Shown piece by piece: positions 58,232-64,000 of a stretch of 64,000 nucleotides of DNA; positions within the stretch are counted from its first letter, which is position 1, and every line of letters begins with the position of its first letter. The notes below the pieces were generated by a model that worked only from the letters and a program-made list of their open reading frames with translations, did no database searches and was not told the origin of the DNA. The stretch is from Gnetum montanum (taxonomy: Eukaryota; Streptophyta; Gnetopsida; Gnetales; Gnetaceae), in the NCBI GenBank assembly GCA_015680685.1, contig MNCI01021578.1, forward strand, positions 52,841-116,840, read 5' to 3'. Position numbers and translations under genes: made by a program.

Positions 58232-61200
58232 ATGGTGTGGACGGATACCGATTCCTACAGCAAGGTCAAGTGCCAGCAGCAGCATGAGGTTACCGATAAA
58301 AATGGTTTTCGTAAGGAAACGACAAATAGTGTCCTCCAAAGAAAATGCAGTGTGCAGAACGATCGGATATATAGTGTGGGATCATTGCTGGAAGAATTTG
58401 AAAAAGTCCAAATTAGTAATGTTCAGGAAAGTGCGGATGTTGAGGATTTCGAAAGTGAACATTAAGATTCTGATGATTATGAATCTGTCTTGAATTTAAC
58501 TCCAATTCTAGGCAAAGATGAAGATTTCTTTTCTGGATATGACAAATTGTTAAAAGTTTGTGTGCAATCTAATCCTTTAAATCCCAAGAAAGCTTTTACT
58601 GAATTCTGGTAGGCTGCAAACTTGTTCCTCTTTAGTCTCATTCTGGCCTGCAAGCAAATAATTTATTTATACTAAATGGTTCTTCTTGTTTTCATGAACA
58701 GCGATATAGAGAATATTGTAAAAATAGAAGGGACTTTTGGGGAAGCTTTCAAGGGTAATGCCAATGTTGTATTTAAAATTGTTCCTGTTGATGGAGATTT
58801 CCTAGTGATTGGAGAAGTTCAAAAGGTAAATTTCCAAGTGACTTTTTTAATTTCTAATTTTTAATTTTGGGTTGGGGTTAACTGTGCCTCAATGGGTGTT
58901 TCAACCAAATCTAATTTTTGCGGTTTTTATTTTATCATGCAGACATGCTCGGATCTCTGAGGTGAAGTCCTGCTTTCTAAGACTTTAAACTCACTACGTT
59001 GTAATCCAGACGAATGTTTGTAATCCAGACGAATGTTTGTCAGAGAACGTGTGTACCAATTTTATAGAAAGCATACTAGGTTTAAAAAGAAACATATTGT
59101 ACTGCCATGAATTTGTTCAAAATAACTCTTATTCTGAATTTTTATGTATTAGAATACGCCTTGTCAAGGAAAGTATGAAGATTTCTTATTAAAAGCATGG
59201 GAAGATTGGCATGAAAAGCACTCTTAAGAAAATGAGCACCCCATGATATTTCCAGAAAAGCAGGTACCAATCTTTTTTAATTACTTCAATATCAAGTAGA
59301 CTAAGAGCCATCAATCATCTGCATTTTGATCACTTCTACAAATATAACTTTGTTGAATTAAACGTTCCTTGCAGTTGTATGTGGTATTCATTCTAGAAGA
59401 TGGTGGGAAAGACTTAGAGAACTTTGTGCTTTCAACCTTTGATGAGGCCCGAAGCCTGATGGTTCAGGTCTTCAAATTTTTTGTTTAGTTTTAACAAAAT
59501 ATTTTTCTCTGTTAGTATGGTGATTTCTCTATCCTACGCATTTACCATCTTTGGTTTGTTGGCATTTAGGTGGCAACTTCTTTAGCTGTAGCTGAAGTGG
59601 CTTGTGAATTCGAGCATAGTGACTTGCGTTGGTAGTAACTCTACTCTATTCCCTATTTGATATTTTGTAAGAGTTTAGGCAGTAGTTTGATTATGCTTAT
59701 ACTTATCTTGAATATTGAATGTTTTTAGATGACCATGCAGGGGCAACATACTACTATCTTGAAGTGAGAATGCATGTGAAAATGCATCTGCAAAATTTAT
59801 TTTCCAGGGAAAGATTTTGGAAGTAAAGACATTTGGTTTATTGATTTCATGTTAATCATGAATTAAGTCAGGTAACGTTTTGTATTGATGCAATCATCTT
59901 GCTTATTTAGCTCTAAAACTTCAAAGACTTTTCATTCCACCACATATCTTCACTATTTCATTTCATTTTTTTTTTAAATTCTTAAACAAAACATGCTCTT
60001 ATGTTCAGCTTATTGCTAATACATAATAAGAAACGAAAACTATTATGAAAATTAGTCCAGATCATCGGTGTGAATGTGCACTATAAGTTCACTAATTTAG
60101 GTGTTTTCATGCATACTCATTACCCTTACTTCGGTGATACATGAAAAAGAAAATATTTCCTGATAAATACCAGCCAAATAGAGATATTCTCCATTATTCT
60201 AATACATGAAAAAAATAAAAAATAGGTGCAGCCTTGTCTATACAAGAATGTGTGGCTTATTTCTTTTTTCTCATATTTATTACATATTAATGTGGCTTTG
60301 CTTCCACTGCTTAAGGCACCGCTGTTTTCCTATATATCTTATGAAGGAAGCAGTTACCAGAAATTACATTTTAAGCAATTTGTTTTAGGTTTCTTGGCCT
60401 GGTTCTCTTGCACCAATAGTGTACTTGACTAACAAAAGCAATTGTAAATGCATTGCATTATATTTTAGTCTTAACCAATGTGTCCTCTGTTTCATTTGTT
60501 ATTAGTAACATACATTCCATGTATATCGTTCTACTAATGCTTCTCGTGTCATCATTTGCAACTGCATGTCAGCATTGATTGCTTACTTGATATATAAGAA
60601 TAATATTTTAACTGCTGAACTGCATCAACTAAGCCATCTGCTAAAAATAAAATGGCCTTTGTCATATATTTTCCATTGATCGTTAATGGATTATTTAATT
60701 TTATTGCTTATTACAATTCTTGTTAACATTTGATGTGATTCATTTGGCTAATAGATCCTAATGCACATGAAGCTTAGTTTTCATATTCCACAAACTGTAT
60801 TTCTAGATTAAAATTATCAAGGTAAACGATTTTTTTTTCATGAGATGTCAATATGTCGCATGCTACTGTTCCATGTTCTCTCCGCAAAGGAAACAGGAAA
60901 GATGAATGCTTTAGTTTTAACTCTGACTATTTTGGAAGGTTTTCATGGAAAAGCAATTCTGAAACTGAAACTGAAACTAAAATTCATCGTTATGACCGTT
61001 AAAATACCCTAGGCATAAATCGGCCAGAGCAGCTGTACAATTTAAGGAGCCTAAGGTTTAAAAAATGCATAAATTATCTGCAGCCATTACCCATTGCTTT
61101 CATTTTTAGAGACTTAATAACAATCATTTTAGAAGATAGAGTATACTCAATTCTAATCAGCTCATAATGCGTGACCTACACGAGTTGCTTATCTCAAAGA

Positions 61201-62657
61201 TTTAGTATGAAAGTTTTGAAGAAAATATGCAGTTACCTGTCTCAGATCCATTATTTTTGTTATTTTCTTCTGTATTTATTCCCAAATTTCCCTGCTACCA
61301 TATACTCAGTTATTATTATTCACATCTATTCATGTATCCCCGATCAACTGTCTTGTTGCCATAATTGTTTTTTTCATTACTTGTCTGAAGAGCATTTAAA
61401 TGGGTAATTGTTGGATGATTAACATGTATCTTTTTCATTTTCACTTTTGCCTTCTCTTTAGCACATCATATCCACAAGTGTACATGTTTCTTGAAGCTTC
61501 ATTTGCAACTGTGCTGCTAATGATCTACAAGTTGATATTTTACCCCTACAGTAAATTTGTCTTTTGCAGTTTCAGTTTCTAGCAATATTTTTCTCAGCTT
61601 CAGAGTTGATAGTCATTTTATATCAAAATGGAGTTAGTAGTCAAGGGTATAACTGGGTGAACGACAAAATTAGGAGAATGTTGCTCTTAATAAGTTAATC
61701 CAACTGCTAAGTGAAATTGAACGTGAAAAAGTCACTTTTGATATAACTAGTAAATGTCTTCTTGGTTCACATTTGACTTAGGTTTTGGGATCCTTTCTGC
61801 AGAGGCATCATCCCCAGTCTGACATCAACATACCTTCTTTCTCATAACTACAATTTAGATAATCTTTAATTATGCATTTGTATAGTATTGTTTGTCTTAA
61901 CTCTTGCTAATTATTTTTCAGTTTGAAGTTGTTGGTTGAAAGTTTCATGTGCTGGTTATGCAGATAAACAAATATTTTTTTGTGGATCTCTCATCAGACC
62001 CTGCTTTATTTGAAGGACCGAAAAGAGATATTCAGGTATGATCGACTACTGAATACTTTGATATTTTTGTGTAATGGATTCAAATATCCAACCAAGTCCC
62101 TTGCCGAAATATATAATTGTTTGTGGAGAAAAATGAGTATTAGTATGTTGATTCAAATCTTTCTGAAAACATGTGTGGCAAATTTATAATCACAAACGAT
62201 CATTCAAATGCTACAAGGTCTTATATATTTTGGTTAAACTGTCAGGCTGAAACTTACAGACAAATGAGAAATGTCACAAGTCGAGACTGGGAAGGAAGGT
62301 ACATTGTTTGGAAAGAGAGATTTCCAACATTTTAAAATTGTTTCTCCAAAATACAAACTAAGTTATTTTTCTTTTCTTTTTTGTTTAAAAAAATTGGTTC
62401 AGATTCCCGAAAACGAATTCCCTGTGCCTACATTATTTGGCAGACATTGCTCACCAAAAAAGCATCTGTGAGTGCGTTTATTTGGCGTTACAGCATAAAT
62501 CTCCATATCATAAAGGACTTGCTTTTGTTTTTACAGACATGCTCTCCCAAAGAACGCAGGGAACTAACATACTTCAGAAGACGCGCTCTTTCTTATGATT
62601 CTGCACAAGCGGCAATTTGACGCCATTTTTAAAGGAATGTGGTTAGAGCCCATTTGA
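58232..62657 (+). pseudogene. HASPIN: Haspin-type histone H3 Thr3 kinase, unprocessed pseudogene
   Basis: Haspin phosphorylates histone H3 at Thr3 in mitosis. Eleven exons with GT-AG borders: 58232-58608, 58702-58825, 58943-59079, 59153-59263, 59375-59467, 59570-59631, 59741-59871, 61964-62035, 62246-62298, 62403-62467, 62537-62657. Visible kinase parts: glycine loop EGTFGEAF, lysine in FKIVPVDGD, hinge LEDGGKDLENFVL, catalytic loop FEHSDLRWGNILLS (Asp and Asn kept, Arg of HRD now Ser), FVDLSSDPALFEGPK, and the C-terminal SPKERRELTYF. Lesions: TAA at 58463, first glycine of the loop missing, TGA at 58958, a 19-bp tandem duplication in exon 3, TAA at 59225, TGA at 59760 (CGA to TGA), frameshifts near 59860, 62445 and 62617. 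Introns are kept, so it arose by DNA duplication, not reverse transcription. A working copy is expected elsewhere. Confidence 0.9.
59001..59038 (+). repeat. 19-bp tandem duplication in haspin exon 3
   Basis: gtaatccagacgaatgttt occurs twice without interruption. The copies are identical, so the event is recent relative to other lesions. It shifts the reading frame. Confidence 0.95.
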
Positions 62658-62680
62658 GCCCGTTATGCCTTATGAGGGTG

Positions 62681-62793
62681 TCTATAATTATCCTCAGAGG
62701 GCTCGGAACCACAGAATCGCCTATCATTATCCTGAGAGAGTGCCCGGAACCACAGAATCGCCTATAATTATACTGTGAGAGTGCCCGACGTGG
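62681..62793 (+). repeat. 41-bp tandem repeat downstream of the haspin pseudogene
   Basis: About 2.8 copies of a unit with ctataattatcctgagag, then gcccggaaccacagaatcg. It lies where the 3' UTR would be. Confidence 0.85.
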
Positions 62794-63345
62794 AAAACAT
62801 GGTTGTGATTTATGATGATTCAGGTCAATTATTATCTTAACAAAAGTTCCATGTGCAGCAGAGCCAAATTTCTTTTTGTTACAAGTACACAACAATGACA
62901 TTATCAGCGCCTTTTATCATTACCAGCAGGCTTGGAATTTTAAATAAATATAACCTGAGCGCTAAAAATTTGTAATTGAAGCCTAAAATTTATGTTAAAA
63001 TTTTCAAGGTACTTGTTTCCTTCTAAGATTTTTATCCTTCTTCTTAGTATTTTTTACTAAAAATTAAAATAAAACATGCAATACAATTCCACGGACTGAA
63101 GCTTCATTTGTTGAAAAAAATGAAATTAAATTGATCAAGGCTAAAACCAAGTTTTCTTTAATGAAGCAATTTTAAACTTCAAATTTTTTTTTGAAAACTA
63201 GAGCCAAGTTTTCTTTGAAAATAGTTCTATATTTCTAATTCTTTAATTCATAGCTTCTCACATGAATAATAAATACCATTGTAACATGTAATAACTTAAA
63301 AATCATAATTATATGAGTTTTCAACTATCTAATTGAATGCATTTA
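62794..63345. other. AT-rich DNA without features
   Basis: Nothing coding or repeated is visible; simple A/T runs only. Confidence 0.5.
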
Positions 63346-64000
63346 TGATGATACAAGTTTTGCATTAGTTCCAACCATACGAATCACAAGCATTCATGCA
63401 CAATCCGGTCAGATTCTATGGCTAGGACTAGTGTGGCATCTAGATTGTTAAGCATTGATCGTAGGACACTATCTTCTCACTTGGACTAGTGGTAGCTTTG
63501 TCATGTATGGTTTAGTCCAGACTAAGGCATCTAATAGTTGATGTTGTTGCAGCCTTAAACTAATCTTAATAATAATAGAGAAATGAATTATTTAAACTAA
63601 TTAACAACAAAAATAAATTCTAGACTAGCCTAAGGGCAATGAGTGTTTGTTCCCACTTTGCTGCACACGTCCTGAACCCACGTATCCACCATTAGGATTA
63701 CCAAGCATTACGCTATCGAGCCAACCAAGCAATAACAGTATAGGATTACCAAGCAAGTACGTGCTTATGCTCGAAATTGGTCATGCTCATTCCACCAATG
63801 GATTAACATGTATGGAAATGTAAATATTAGCTAAGTGCATGAAAAGTAAATCTATTCTAAGTCAAAGTGTTGGAATGAATATGGATCAATCTCGATCATA
63901 TTGTCATTCATGTAATGTGTTCAGGTACAATGCCACTTGAATAAAACATTGTACAGTTGACTCAAATCCACATTGTGGGCACTCATTGACTATTTCCTAA
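63346..64000 (-). repeat. Partial LTR of the element 1/2 family, minus orientation
   Basis: In reverse complement it follows the order of the element 1 LTR: ccaaccatacgaat near the end, ttcccactttgc, ttaggattaccaagcatta, tgcttatgctcg, and the tacaatg-cca-ttgaataaa segment. It is more diverged than the LTRs of element 1 and runs past the window edge. Confidence 0.55.

Noticed and set aside
58232-62657. Haspin as an active gene
   Set aside because: Stops in exons 1, 3, 4 and 7 and several frameshifts exclude a full kinase, unless they are sequencing errors.

Overview
The window looks like heterochromatin-rich intergenic DNA from a large plant genome, most likely a gymnosperm. That is an inference from deeply nested, old Ty3/gypsy elements, AT-rich composition and a plant-type haspin gene with introns; no species can be fixed from the sequence. 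Roughly 50 of the 64 kb is retrotransposon. Single N bases occur at 4213, 9487, 9553 and 18664.

Layout. 1-2411: AT-rich DNA with no clear gene apart from an unidentified minus-strand ORF. 2412-9552: element 1 (plus), an Athila-like element with gag and protease only, flanked by TCAGT target duplications. 13100-55550: element 4 (plus), the oldest element, a Tat/Ogre-like copy split by two later insertions. Element 2 (14506-27383, minus, 12.9 kb, Athila-like, duplication CTAGT) sits inside its gag. Element 3 (33204-52526, minus, 19.3 kb, Tat/Ogre-like with a second, plant-type RNase H, duplication CTAAT) sits inside an antisense gene that element 4 carries. 55553-57560: remnants of another element and a cluster of tRNA-derived SINE copies. 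58232-62657: an 11-exon haspin kinase gene, plus strand, that has decayed into an unprocessed pseudogene. 63346-64000: part of an LTR of the element 1/2 family, minus strand, running out of the window.

The most unusual observation is that elements 3 and 4, two different Tat/Ogre-like elements, each carry an intron-containing gene on the strand opposite to gag-pol, placed between protease and reverse transcriptase. In element 3 this gene has a TATA box, a first exon, an intron with a perfect TACTAAC branch point, several further exons and a final exon with a stop. In element 4 the corresponding gene is spread over five or more protein-like exons and was itself hit by element 3. I do not recognise either protein. 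Other structural oddities are palindromic GATATC arrays in the element 1 LTR, hairpin repeats shared by the LTR and intron of element 3, a minisatellite that brackets its antisense gene, and a 65-bp inverted LTR end between two Ns that looks like an assembly error.
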